Shown one piece after another: positions 1-6,106 of a stretch of DNA of 33,537 nucleotides. Under the pieces are notes generated by a model, which worked only from the letters and a program-made list of their open reading frames with translations, did not search any database and had not been told where the DNA came from. The translations under genes and the position numbers were made by a program. The stretch is from a virus: positions 1 through 33,537 of the IMG/VR virus record IMGVR_UViG_3300017713_000035; one strand, given 5' to 3'. Positions within the stretch are counted from its first letter, which is position 1, and the number at the start of each line of letters is the position of its first letter.

Positions 1-1923
1 GAAGTTGCTGATGATATGGATAAAAAGGAAATAGATAAAATGGCATCAACTAAACATAAAGGTCTCCCAAAGAAGATCAAGGAAATGATAGACGAAGAAC
101 TTCAGGCATTAAATGAAGTAAAGCCTTTTGTCGATAATAGGTTAAGAACTAAATATGATTATCCAAAAGGTAATAGAGATGGATTAGTTTATCTTGCAAC
201 TAATGATAACAGATATCCAACAGAGATTGTTTTATATAATCAGAAGAGAGATGTATTTCATTTTGTATATAGCCATAGTGGTGAATTTACTGCAGGTAAT
301 ACTAAAACACAAACAGTCCCAAGAAAAGGATTTAATAGTACACATTACGTAATGCCTTATTTTGAAGAGTGGGAAGAAGACCTAGGATATGAAAGAGGAT
401 TCTACGAAGGTAAAATAAATGAAGCAGATCGTACAAGTAGTATTAGTAAACAACGTGCTAAAGCAGAATTGAAACAACAACTTAAAGGTAAGCGTGCTGA
501 TGGGTTAGGTGACTATACAGCTATTGTATATGGAATGAATGGTAGTGATAGAGTTCCTTTAAAAGGTATGAATGATATTAATAAATACTCTAAATTTGAA
601 ATTGGTGATAACGAAAAGGCATTAAAAGAAGATAACATAAATGAAGCTAAAAGTGCTAAAGCATTAAAGGCTGATTATGAAAAGGCTATCAAGAAAGAAC
701 AAGCACTTTCATCTTTAATGTTAATGAACTTACAAAAATATAAAGCAGCCAAAGCATCTGGTGATGAAAATGCTATTGCAAAGTTTACAAAGATTGCAGG
801 ACAATTGAGTCCAAAGAAAAAGAAAGCATCTGAGTTAGCAAGTGCAGCATATCAAGCATATGAAGATAAGATTAGTGGATTGCATGCAGATGCTGAATTG
901 CAAATTGATGAAGAATTGAAACGAGTTACTAAACCAATGTGGGATAAGATGGATGGTGATGCTAGAGTAAATGTTGTTTTAACTGCGGTTAAAGATCCAG
1001 ATGAAGCAGAACAATACTTTGAAACAGAATGGGAAGACCTCCCATCAGAAGTAACTCAGAACATATACTTATGGGAAGGTAAATTAAATGAAGCGAGCTT
1101 AAACTCAACCCAAAAAGCAGCAGCCAAAATGAATAACGAAGTTAGAGTTATTAAAAAGGCTATGAAAAACATTCAGAAAATATCTAAAGATATAACGCCA
1201 AAAGATAACAATGCTTGGGGTAATTATATACTAAGAGGTATTAACAGTTTGCTTGACAACTTCACAATTTTAGAAACTGTATATCAAAACTTGATTAGCA
1301 ATAAAGAAGATGATGCAATAGATTCTATAAAGAGATTTGAAATAGACTCAATAAAAGAAGGAGCATTAAATGAAGAAGATTACAAATATAAAAAGCAAGT
1401 AGCAAAAGCATTTGATAAGATAAATGATGAAATGTTTAACTTCAGACATTCAATGGGATTAAAACAATTAACTAACAAGGACATGAAGTTAAAGAAACAG
1501 GTAGAGTCAATACATCAAGCTATATTTAAGTTACAAGCAGAATTGCTGTCTAAAGGTTTAACTGAGAGTAGATTAAATGAAATGGATATCAATGATCCAG
1601 TATTAATAGCAATGAGAGCTTTCAAAACCCAATTAAAGAAAGACAAATCAAAGCCACCGACAAAAAAAATTAGCATGAACAAGTATTACAAGTTAATGGA
1701 CATGGAAAGTGATCTTATAGATCAAATGAAAGATGCTGCTAAAGAACTTAAACAATTAGATTCTGATATGAATGCAGAGGCAGGTCAAAAAGGTGATGGT
1801 TGGTCTGATGCAGATGCTAATAGATATGGTGGTGATTTAGATAAACTTCAAACTAAATATGAAAAATTAGCTAAACAAAAAGCTAAGGTTAAAAAAGCCA
1901 TAATGGATTATAGAATATCCTAA
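1..1923 (+). CDS. Long helical virion or prohead-core-like protein with repeated [I/L]NE motifs (5' end outside window)
   Basis: The frame is open from base 1, so the ATG at 16 is probably internal and the gene starts upstream of the window. From that ATG 635 residues are visible, rich in Lys, Glu and Ala and largely predicted helical or coiled coil. Six [I/L]NE tripeptides are spread along the chain, with the Glu at about residues 34, 136, 210, 359, 453 and 522. Several sit in the wider pattern EGK[I/L]NEA. T4-type prohead proteases cut after (I/L)xE, so this looks like a scaffold, core or internal protein cut into pieces of roughly 70-150 residues. Two segments (about 100-136 and 325-360) share an acidic, aromatic EEWEEDL / TEWEDLP stretch just before the motif, which suggests repeated modules. 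The cleavage role is inferred and no family was recognised. The protein is certainly coding. Confidence 0.85.
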   Translation, partial: EVADDMDKKEIDKMASTKHKGLPKKIKEMIDEELQALNEVKPFVDNRLRTKYDYPKGNRDGLVYLATNDNRYPTEIVLYNQKRDVFHFVYSHSGEFTAGNTKTQTVPRKGFNSTHYVMPYFEEWEEDLGYERGFYEGKINEADRTSSISKQRAKAELKQQLKGKRADGLGDYTAIVYGMNGSDRVPLKGMNDINKYSKFEIGDNEKALKEDNINEAKSAKALKADYEKAIKKEQALSSLMLMNLQKYKAAKASGDENAIAKFTKIAGQLSPKKKKASELASAAYQAYEDKISGLHADAELQIDEELKRVTKPMWDKMDGDARVNVVLTAVKDPDEAEQYFETEWEDLPSEVTQNIYLWEGKLNEASLNSTQKAAAKMNNEVRVIKKAMKNIQKISKDITPKDNNAWGNYILRGINSLLDNFTILETVYQNLISNKEDDAIDSIKRFEIDSIKEGALNEEDYKYKKQVAKAFDKINDEMFNFRHSMGLKQLTNKDMKLKKQVESIHQAIFKLQAELLSKGLTESRLNEMDINDPVLIAMRAFKTQLKKDKSKPPTKKISMNKYYKLMDMESDLIDQMKDAAKELKQLDSDMNAEAGQKGDGWSDADANRYGGDLDKLQTKYEKLAKQKAKVKKAIMDYRIS

Positions 1924-1951
1924 AACATTTCTGAAACTTTTCTGGTAAAAA

Positions 1952-1996
1952 ATTAGGTTAATTGGAATATTATCCTTATCTTTATTATATAAATAA
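1952..1996 (+). promoter_or_regulatory. Early-type promoter block P1
   Basis: Contains ATTAGGTTAATTGGAATAT followed by TATCCTTATCTTTATTATAT and an A-rich tail. It matches the blocks at 4278, 4712 and 10120. It lies 14-58 bases before the ATG at 2010. The upstream TTTCTGGTAAAAA is shared with the block at 4278. Promoter function is inferred from conservation and position. Confidence 0.65.
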
Positions 1997-2009
1997 AAAG
2001 GTAGAAAAT

Positions 2010-2198
2010 ATGAAAAAATTCTTAAACAATTCTTTATTAGTATTAGCCGGATTTGCTGCATTATATGTTGCATATATTACCGGAACAGGTGAAATTCTTA
2101 ATTATATAGACTTTGCAGATCCATTAAATGAAATGGGGTTTTGTGTTGCATCCCTTTCAATGGGATTTGGGTGTATTATAGCTGGTGTTTCTAAGTAA
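2010..2198 (+). CDS. Small two-helix membrane protein
   Basis: Encodes 62 residues. The frame also opens at 1962, but that start lies inside the promoter block, so the ATG at 2010 (MKKFLNNS) is preferred. Two hydrophobic stretches are visible, about residues 6-24 and 42-60, joined by a polar acidic loop (TGTGEILNYIDFADPLNEM). The positively charged N-terminus suggests both ends face the cytoplasm. No family was recognised. Size and topology would fit a holin-like or host-membrane-modifying protein, but nothing in the sequence proves it. It is the first gene after promoter block P1. Confidence 0.6.
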   Translation: MKKFLNNSLLVLAGFAALYVAYITGTGEILNYIDFADPLNEMGFCVASLSMGFGCIIAGVSK

Positions 2199-2226
2199 GA
2201 ATACCTATGTTATTCTATTGTTAAGC

Positions 2227-2240
2227 ATATTTATATTAAA
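2227..2240 (+). promoter_or_regulatory. ATATTTATATTAAA motif (late-type candidate)
   Basis: The motif runs straight into the ATG at 2240. Identical copies occur at 2466 and 16787, and close variants at 8636, 18917 and 31191. Promoter function is inferred. Confidence 0.5.
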
Positions 2241-2461
2241 TGAAAACAATTGAAAACATATCAACAGGTGAGGTATTTGAAGGTTCAGAGATAGAATATT
2301 TTATCGATGATGAAACCCAAATTGGCGAAGTTTATATAGATGGAGATCTAATATTTCAATCTCTAGATGTAATAGATGATAACCAATTAGAACATGCTTT
2401 TCGACAAGAATTTAAACTCTTATCAGAAGCAAGTGATATTTTTCTAGATTTTAATGGGTAA
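2240..2461 (+). CDS. Hypothetical acidic protein
   Basis: Encodes 73 residues with a strongly acidic composition (many Asp and Glu) and an apparent beta-rich N-terminal half (GEVFEGSEIEYFIDDETQIG). There is no signal peptide, membrane segment or recognised motif. No other Met occurs in the frame, so the ATG at 2240 is the only reasonable start. That start sits on the last base of an ATATTTATATTAAA motif, with no Shine-Dalgarno sequence, so the message may be leaderless or nearly so. Function is unknown. Confidence 0.6.
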   Translation: MKTIENISTGEVFEGSEIEYFIDDETQIGEVYIDGDLIFQSLDVIDDNQLEHAFRQEFKLLSEASDIFLDFNG

Positions 2462-2465
2462 CATC

Positions 2466-2479
2466 ATATTTATATTAAA
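2466..2479 (+). promoter_or_regulatory. ATATTTATATTAAA motif (late-type candidate)
   Basis: Exact copy of the motif at 2227 and 16787. It lies 21 bases before the ATG at 2501, with AAAGGAG between them as a ribosome binding site. Confidence 0.55.
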
Positions 2480-2500
2480 TTAACTAAAGGAGAAAATGCT

Positions 2501-2686
2501 ATGGCATCACATGAGTTATATGCTAAGATGGAAGCAAATTGGAACGAGTTCAGCGAGAACCATTCTAAATTTACAGAAAAAGGAAATAAAGCAGCTGCAA
2601 CTAGAGCGAGAAAAGCAGTTGGTGAATTAAAAAAATTAGTAACAGAATATAGAAAAGCATCTGTTGCAGAATCAAAAAGATCATAA
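2501..2686 (+). CDS. Histone H1-like Hc1 family DNA-binding protein
   Basis: Encodes 61 residues. The core FTEKGNKAAATRARKAVGEL followed by KKLVTEYRKASV closely resembles the Hc1-type proteins common in Bacteroidota, whose hallmark is a KGNKAAGTRARK-like stretch before a basic amphipathic helix. Such proteins bind DNA without strong sequence preference and are thought to compact or organise it. In a phage it could help package, protect or reorganise phage or host DNA. It has a good AAAGGAG ribosome binding site and its own late-type motif. The next gene starts 9 bases after the stop. The family call comes from remembered sequence features, not a search. Confidence 0.8.
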   Translation: MASHELYAKMEANWNEFSENHSKFTEKGNKAAATRARKAVGELKKLVTEYRKASVAESKRS

Positions 2687-2695
2687 GGCTGAAAT

Positions 2696-2950
2696 ATGGC
2701 ACGATTAACTAATGAACATTTACATAGCGAAATAAAGCTAGTAAAAAATGATATTGAATATCTTAAGGAAGGTCAGTCAAAAATACAATCTGATATCACA
2801 ATGATTAAGAAAGTATTGTTAGATCCGGATCATGGTACAATAGCAAGAGTTAATCGTAATACGCATTTTAGGAAAAAGGCTAACGGTGCAATATGGTCTG
2901 TATGGATTGCAGTCCTAGGCATCCTTAGCAAATTAATATTTTGGAATTAA
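2696..2950 (+). CDS. Coiled-coil protein with C-terminal membrane anchor
   Basis: Encodes 84 residues. The first 45 residues have heptad-like spacing of hydrophobic residues (EIKLVKNDIEYLKEGQSKI), consistent with a coiled coil. A polar linker with DPDHGTIARVNRNTHFR follows, then a single hydrophobic segment at about 64-82 (GAIWSVWIAVLGILSKLIF). This layout is common among small phage proteins of the XhlA type, which associate with holins, and among small membrane-tethered scaffolds. Lysis function is possible but not shown, and no endolysin is seen nearby. The stop is followed immediately by the next ATG at 2951, so translation is probably coupled. Confidence 0.65.
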   Translation: MARLTNEHLHSEIKLVKNDIEYLKEGQSKIQSDITMIKKVLLDPDHGTIARVNRNTHFRKKANGAIWSVWIAVLGILSKLIFWN

Positions 2951-3349
2951 ATGAATAAATCGGACTTACATAATAGATTAAAAGATTTGATTAAAGAAGA
3001 AGTAGAATCTACTTTAGCTGAACAATCATATCGATATGGCGGAATATTAGATCCTAAAGATTTTGATCCAATAGACCCAGAAATACATATACGTGGATTT
3101 GGCACAATGTCTAGATCTTCATTAAGAACAGAAATATCAACTAGAATAGAAGGTGCCCTTAAGACAGCAAAAGAGGCTGCAGAAGGAGGACCTAATTCAT
3201 TTGATAAATTTAAGTCACTCGAAGGAGTTTTCGAAGATAAGGGTGTCCTTATGCTTCAAATTAAGGCTGAGGTAGAAATAGCCGAACAATTGGAAAGCTT
3301 ACGCAAAAAGGGGGGCCGTCGAGCTCAACCAATCCCTAAACAATTTTAA
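2951..3349 (+). CDS. Possible capsid- or prohead-targeted internal protein
   Basis: Encodes 132 residues. The N-terminus MNKSDLHNRLKDLIKEEVES is an amphipathic helix that ends in TLAE (Glu24). This resembles T4 capsid targeting sequences, which are short N-terminal helices removed after (I/L)xE by the prohead protease. A similar N-terminus is found in the gene at 18942. The rest has a Gly/Ser-containing linker and a charged helical segment around residues 50-120, and a basic C-terminus (KKGGRRAQPIPKQF). If cleaved, a product of about 108 residues would stay in the head. That role is inferred and the family is not recognised. The gene follows the previous stop with no gap. Confidence 0.6.
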   Translation: MNKSDLHNRLKDLIKEEVESTLAEQSYRYGGILDPKDFDPIDPEIHIRGFGTMSRSSLRTEISTRIEGALKTAKEAAEGGPNSFDKFKSLEGVFEDKGVLMLQIKAEVEIAEQLESLRKKGGRRAQPIPKQF

Positions 3350-3354
3350 AGTTT

Positions 3355-3405
3355 CATTAGGTTTTACGAAAAAGTTTTTATATATTAATAATAATATTAA
3401 TTAAT
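3355..3405 (+). promoter_or_regulatory. Promoter block before the outer-membrane protein gene
   Basis: Contains ATTAGGTTTTACGAAAAAG followed by TTTTTATATATTAATAATAA. The 5' half resembles the early-type blocks and the AT-rich 3' half resembles the late-type motif. It lies about 95-145 bases before the ATG at 3499. Promoter function is inferred. Confidence 0.45.
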
Positions 3406-3412
3406 AGAAGAA

Positions 3413-3434
3413 ATACGCTATGGGTGTAGCGTAT
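3413..3434 (+). promoter_or_regulatory. Leader hairpin 1
   Basis: ATACGCTA pairs perfectly with TAGCGTAT across the six-base loop TGGGTG. It lies in the 5' leader of the gene at 3499, upstream of the long-range inverted arm. It could stabilise the 5' end of the mRNA. Confidence 0.6.
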
Positions 3435-3437
3435 GAA

Positions 3438-3452
3438 TTAGAGAGCTCCTTA
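3438..3452 (+). repeat. Left arm of inverted repeat around the outer-membrane protein gene
   Basis: TTAGAGAGCTC plus CTTA is complementary to TAAG plus GAGCTCTCTAA at 3916-3931. That gives 15 base pairs with one unpaired C at 3920. The arms enclose the coding region 3499-3909. Confidence 0.75.
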
Positions 3453-3460
3453 AGGTAAAA

Positions 3461-3474
3461 GGACAATAGTGTCC
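3461..3474 (+). promoter_or_regulatory. Leader hairpin 2
   Basis: GGACA pairs with TGTCC across the four-base loop ATAG. It lies between the inverted arm and the AAAGGAG ribosome binding site of the gene at 3499. The ribosome binding site itself is left unpaired. Confidence 0.5.
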
Positions 3475-3498
3475 AATTAAAATAAAGGAGAATAAATT

Positions 3499-3909
3499 AT
3501 GAAAAAAATCATTTTAACAATTGCTTTATGTGTTGCAACGATAGTAGCAACTCAAGCACAGACAAAAGGTGACTGGTACGTAGGTACTGGCGATATAAGT
3601 AACGTAGCATGGACAGATTGGGCAATTAGCCCGACTGTAGGTTACGGAGTAATGGATAACCTAATGGTAGGTTTATCTGTTTCACAAGCAGATTCAACAG
3701 TTGATATGTCATATGACTTACATGCTAGATATTTTTATAAAGGATATTTTGCATATGCATCAACTAGTGGATTAGATACTGAGACGTTGAGTCTTGGAGT
3801 AGGAAGGATGTTTACAGTACATAAGAGTGTGTACATTGATCCTAGAATCGTTTATAATACAGAAGAGAAGACTACAAACCTTAGTTTAGGTTTCGGACTT
3901 AGATTCTAA
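3499..3909 (+). CDS. Phage-encoded outer-membrane beta-barrel protein
   Basis: Encodes 136 residues. A signal peptide is clear: MKK, a hydrophobic core (about residues 4-16) and a TQAQ end, with likely cleavage after Ala20. The AQ ending is typical of flavobacterial secreted proteins. The mature part shows alternating polar and hydrophobic strands (WAISPTVGYGVMDNLMVGLS, YDLHARYFYKGYFAYAS), aromatic girdles and a C-terminal Phe (LSLGFGLRF), the usual signal for Bam-mediated barrel insertion. About 115 mature residues would make a small eight-strand barrel of the OmpA/OmpW/OmpX type. It may change the host surface, for example superinfection exclusion or masking of a receptor, but this is inferred. 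The gene has a structured leader, a strong AAAGGAG site, and inverted arms on both sides. Confidence 0.8.
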   Translation: MKKIILTIALCVATIVATQAQTKGDWYVGTGDISNVAWTDWAISPTVGYGVMDNLMVGLSVSQADSTVDMSYDLHARYFYKGYFAYASTSGLDTETLSLGVGRMFTVHKSVYIDPRIVYNTEEKTTNLSLGFGLRF

Positions 3910-3915
3910 TAAAAA

Positions 3916-3931
3916 TAAGCGAGCTCTCTAA
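3916..3931 (+). repeat. Right arm of inverted repeat around the outer-membrane protein gene
   Basis: TAAG, a bulged C, then GAGCTCTCTAA. It pairs with 3438-3452 and begins 6 bases after the stop codon at 3909. A short hairpin, GGCA/TGCC with loop ATTA, follows at 3943-3954. Confidence 0.75.
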
Positions 3932-3982
3932 ACACCCCAACCGGCAATTATGCCACAAAATTAATAAAAAAGAGGAATACAA

Positions 3983-4207
3983 ATGGATTCAGTAATTAAG
4001 TACGTAACAGGATTTTTCGGTGGACTATTATCAATCATGATGGCAGTTTTACCAGTATCAATTCTATGGACTGTCTTAACAGGCGGTACTGTATTTGGAA
4101 TCGATGTTGTAGCTAATCTTTCAGCTCTTGTAAGTGCACTAGGTAATGGTGGATTTGTAGGATTGATAGTATTAGTTATTATTACATCATTCTTTGTGAA
4201 GAAATAA
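3983..4207 (+). CDS. Small hydrophobic membrane protein
   Basis: Encodes 74 residues that are almost entirely hydrophobic. One segment spans about residues 8-33 (GFFGGLLSIMMAVLPVSILW), a second weaker one about 36-52, and a third about 55-71 (GGFVGLIVLVIITSFF). It ends in KK. It follows the barrel gene after 73 bases and precedes an intrinsic terminator, so the two are probably cotranscribed. Its size and hydrophobicity would suit a holin or another membrane-modifying phage protein. No family was recognised. AAGAGG before the ATG serves as a ribosome binding site. Confidence 0.65.
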   Translation: MDSVIKYVTGFFGGLLSIMMAVLPVSILWTVLTGGTVFGIDVVANLSALVSALGNGGFVGLIVLVIITSFFVKK

Positions 4208-4227
4208 GTTATCTTATATACATATGG

Positions 4228-4256
4228 AAAAGGCGCTTTACGGCGTCTTTTCTTTT
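4228..4256 (+). terminator. Intrinsic terminator
   Basis: AAAAGGCGC pairs with GCGTCTTTT over the loop TTTACG (nine pairs, one G-U) and is followed by CTTTT. It sits 20 bases after the stop at 4207 and just before a new promoter block, so it closes the 3' end of the barrel/membrane protein unit. Confidence 0.8.
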
Positions 4257-4277
4257 GTCAAACATTTCTGGTAAAAA

Positions 4278-4324
4278 ATTAGGTTATTTGAAAAAGTTTT
4301 CTTATCTTTATATATAATTAAAAG
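4278..4324 (+). promoter_or_regulatory. Early-type promoter block P2
   Basis: ATTAGGTTATTTGAAAAAG then TTTTCTTATCTTTATATATA. It follows a terminator and precedes the ATG at 4333 by a few bases. The flank TTTCTGGTAAAAA upstream is shared with the block at 1952. Confidence 0.7.
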
Positions 4325-4332
4325 AAAGAAAT

Positions 4333-4716
4333 ATGCATAAGTTATATCTAGTAAGTTTTATAATTGAAGAAAGAAGATGTTTTAAGATAGGTATCACATC
4401 TAACTTTGATGTAACAAAACGATTCCAAAAACATATTAACAATGGCAATATTTTAGCATTTAAGATATATAAGAGTTCCTACTTTGAAAGTTATGATGAT
4501 GCATATGAAGCGGAACAATTGTTAATGAATAATATAGTAAATGAGTTTGGAGGATATGATTATAACGGAGAAGTTAAATTTCATAATTTTTGGGCTAAAA
4601 ATAAGTTAGGAGGTATAACAGAAATTAGAAAATATAATCAAGAAGAAGTTAATTTTGCTTGGAAGTTTATAAATGAAAATGGAGAAAAAAGTTATAAAAA
4701 GCTTCAAAAAGATTAG
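4333..4716 (+). CDS. GIY-YIG-like nuclease, T5orf172/Mug113 type
   Basis: Encodes 127 residues. The N-terminal half has YLVSF (residues 5-9), then CFKIGITSNFDVTKRFQKH (16-34). This is the degenerate GIY-YIG pattern of the T5orf172/Mug113 families, in which Y-x-V/I, K-I-G-x-T/S and a following Arg carry the fold. A further Glu is present in EAEQLL, matching the usual position of the metal-binding Glu. In phages such standalone domains are often homing-type or host-DNA-cutting nucleases. No separate DNA-binding domain is attached. It is the first gene of a new transcription unit. The stop codon lies inside promoter block P3. Confidence 0.7.
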   Translation: MHKLYLVSFIIEERRCFKIGITSNFDVTKRFQKHINNGNILAFKIYKSSYFESYDDAYEAEQLLMNNIVNEFGGYDYNGEVKFHNFWAKNKLGGITEIRKYNQEEVNFAWKFINENGEKSYKKLQKD

Positions 4717-4756
4717 GTTATTTGAAATATATTCCTTATCTTTATTATATAAATAA
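4712..4756 (+). promoter_or_regulatory. Early-type promoter block P3
   Basis: ATTAGGTTATTTGAAATAT then ATTCCTTATCTTTATTATAT and an A-rich tail. It is nearly identical to the block at 10120. It overlaps the TAG of the preceding gene and precedes the ATG at 4769. Confidence 0.7.
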
Positions 4757-4768
4757 AAAATAAAAAAT

Positions 4769-5275
4769 ATGCCAAAAGTTAAAAAAGCCCCAAAAATTGA
4801 ATACGGAATTGAAATTGTTAAACCATGGTCAAAGGAGATGTATGATCATAATGATGTAGTTTCAGAGGAAATGAAAATGAATATTTTAGATGCCTGGAAA
4901 AAGGCCTTATCTAGATTAAATGCTAATTTAACTAAGATTGACCATGAAGGGTTGCAATGGGATGAAGAGGCATTTAATAATGAGAGTAATGAAATATCAA
5001 ATCCAATCCTAGTTAAACTTCAAAGAGGTATTATGTATACCGGATATGGAGATGGATTTACCATTCAAGATGTAAATGATGAATTCGAAAGAGAATTAGA
5101 AAATATGCCTAATTATCAACTCCATGAATCATATAGTTATTTAGCATTCGAAGGCCTGTTACCAAGAACGACATTTATGTTAGTAGGATTTGAATGGGAG
5201 AAGTTTGATTATCATATCATTGGTTCACAAGAATGTACTTCACCAGTATTATCACTAAGTTTTAATAATAATTAA
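4769..5275 (+). CDS. Hypothetical protein
   Basis: Encodes 168 residues: a basic N-terminal tail (MPKVKKAPK), then an acidic mixed alpha/beta body with several Trp (KPWSKEMY, DAWKKAL, GLQWDEEAF, GFEWEKFDY). There is no signal peptide or membrane segment. No family was recognised. It has its own early-type promoter, which suggests early host-takeover or regulatory use, but that is inference from position only. Confidence 0.7.
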   Translation: MPKVKKAPKIEYGIEIVKPWSKEMYDHNDVVSEEMKMNILDAWKKALSRLNANLTKIDHEGLQWDEEAFNNESNEISNPILVKLQRGIMYTGYGDGFTIQDVNDEFERELENMPNYQLHESYSYLAFEGLLPRTTFMLVGFEWEKFDYHIIGSQECTSPVLSLSFNNN

Positions 5276-5286
5276 AAATAAAAAAA

Positions 5287-5457
5287 ATGCAGAAAATAAT
5301 TGAAAAGTTTACAGTAGAGTTAAAAGGAGATTTAATTACCGTTTATAAAGATGGAGAATTGGTAACCGGTAAAGCAACAAGAGGTGCCACATCTGATATG
5401 GATTTTAAAGATATGTGTGAGCAAGTTCAGCGACATGTAGAGAAGACGAAAAAATAA
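5287..5457 (+). CDS. Hypothetical small protein
   Basis: Encodes 56 residues beginning MQKIIEKFTVELKGDLITVY and ending VQRHVEKTKK. Short beta strands (FTVELKGDLITVYKDGELVT) are followed by a helix. It is below the usual length cut-off but fits exactly between its neighbours: 11 bases after the preceding stop, with its own stop one base before the ATG at 5459. Codon use looks like the surrounding genes. Function is unknown. Confidence 0.6.
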   Translation: MQKIIEKFTVELKGDLITVYKDGELVTGKATRGATSDMDFKDMCEQVQRHVEKTKK

Positions 5458-5458
5458 T

Positions 5459-5785
5459 ATGGGAAGAAAAAAGAAATTACAGATTGGCGACATTGTTAAA
5501 GCATATTTCCTAGGAACATCTGATACATATGATGTAATTAAAGTTATTGATAAACAAACTTACAAATTACGATGTGTAAAATCAGGAACAATATTACCTA
5601 GTGTAAAATGGAAGAAGGATATGGATAAGAAATCGGTATGGTATATTGATGCTTATATAAGTCATAACAATGTTGCTAAGTCAACGGAAGATCAGAATAC
5701 CAGTAAGAACACTACGGAAAAAGATGAGCTAGATATAGCCATTAAAAAACAAGAGAAATTTATAGATGGAAAACTAAACAAGTAA
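5459..5785 (+). CDS. Small SH3-like barrel protein with charged tail
   Basis: Encodes 108 residues. After a basic start (MGRKKKLQ), the segment IGDIVKAYFLGTSDTYDVIK and the following strands up to VKWKKD resemble an SH3-like or KOW-type small barrel. The C-terminal third (about 70-108) is polar, low complexity and probably disordered or helical. No catalytic motif is visible. The gene starts one base after the previous stop, so it is likely translated in tandem with it. Confidence 0.6.
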   Translation: MGRKKKLQIGDIVKAYFLGTSDTYDVIKVIDKQTYKLRCVKSGTILPSVKWKKDMDKKSVWYIDAYISHNNVAKSTEDQNTSKNTTEKDELDIAIKKQEKFIDGKLNK

Positions 5786-5794
5786 TATTTATTG
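5784..5794 (+). promoter_or_regulatory. Weak late-type motif
   Basis: AATATTTATTG overlaps the stop of the preceding gene, 30 bases before the ATG at 5824. It matches the ATATTTATT core but lacks the A-rich end, so this is a weak candidate. Confidence 0.3.
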
Positions 5795-5823
5795 TTTTAC
5801 CAATCTAAATTAGGAGTTATAAT

Positions 5824-6015
5824 ATGGGACATTATGAAGATTTATGGTATGATATTACCGAGTCAATAAATAACAAAGATCTTAAGAAAGAGTTCGATGC
5901 ACAGTTAAAGAAAATGAACAGCCAAGATAAACATAGATATAAAGATGTTAGAGATAAATGGACTTATGCACATGAAAAAGTTACAAAACTTTATGATAAA
6001 AAAGCTAAGAAATAA
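5824..6015 (+). CDS. Hypothetical helical basic protein
   Basis: Encodes 63 residues, all predicted helical, rich in Lys and Asp (DITESINNKDLKKEFDAQLK, HEKVTKLYDKKAKK). TAGGAG lies before the ATG as a ribosome binding site. There is no membrane segment and no recognised family. Such small charged phage proteins often bind host factors, but no evidence is visible here. Confidence 0.55.
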   Translation: MGHYEDLWYDITESINNKDLKKEFDAQLKKMNSQDKHRYKDVRDKWTYAHEKVTKLYDKKAKK

Positions 6016-6058
6016 TTTGCCTAATTGAAATATTTTTCTTATCTTTATATATGATAAA
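6013..6058 (+). promoter_or_regulatory. Early-type promoter block P4
   Basis: The block has AATTGAAATATTTTTCTTAT then CTTTATATATGATAAAA. The ATTAGG portion is degenerate (TTTGCCT). It lies about 50 bases before the ATG at 6107, with a leader hairpin between. Confidence 0.6.
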
Positions 6059-6066
6059 AAGGTTAG

Positions 6067-6088
6067 AGGTCAAGCCTGAAATTGACCT
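6067..6088 (+). promoter_or_regulatory. Leader hairpin before the winged-helix-like gene
   Basis: AGGTCAA pairs perfectly with TTGACCT over the eight-base loop GCCTGAAA. It lies in the 5' leader, 18 bases before the ATG at 6107. It could be a protein-binding operator or mRNA stabiliser; no poly-T tract follows, so it is not a terminator. Confidence 0.55.
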
Positions 6089-6106
6089 GAGATTAAAAAT
6101 TAATAA

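Noticed and set aside
1962-2009. Longer start for the small membrane protein
   Set aside because: The extra codons lie in promoter block P1, so they would not be transcribed from that promoter, and they encode unlikely Tyr-rich sequence.
3438-3931. Inverted repeats as ends of a transposable element
   Set aside because: No transposase, no target-site duplication was seen, and the hsp20 arms have a different sequence. An RNA-level role fits better.
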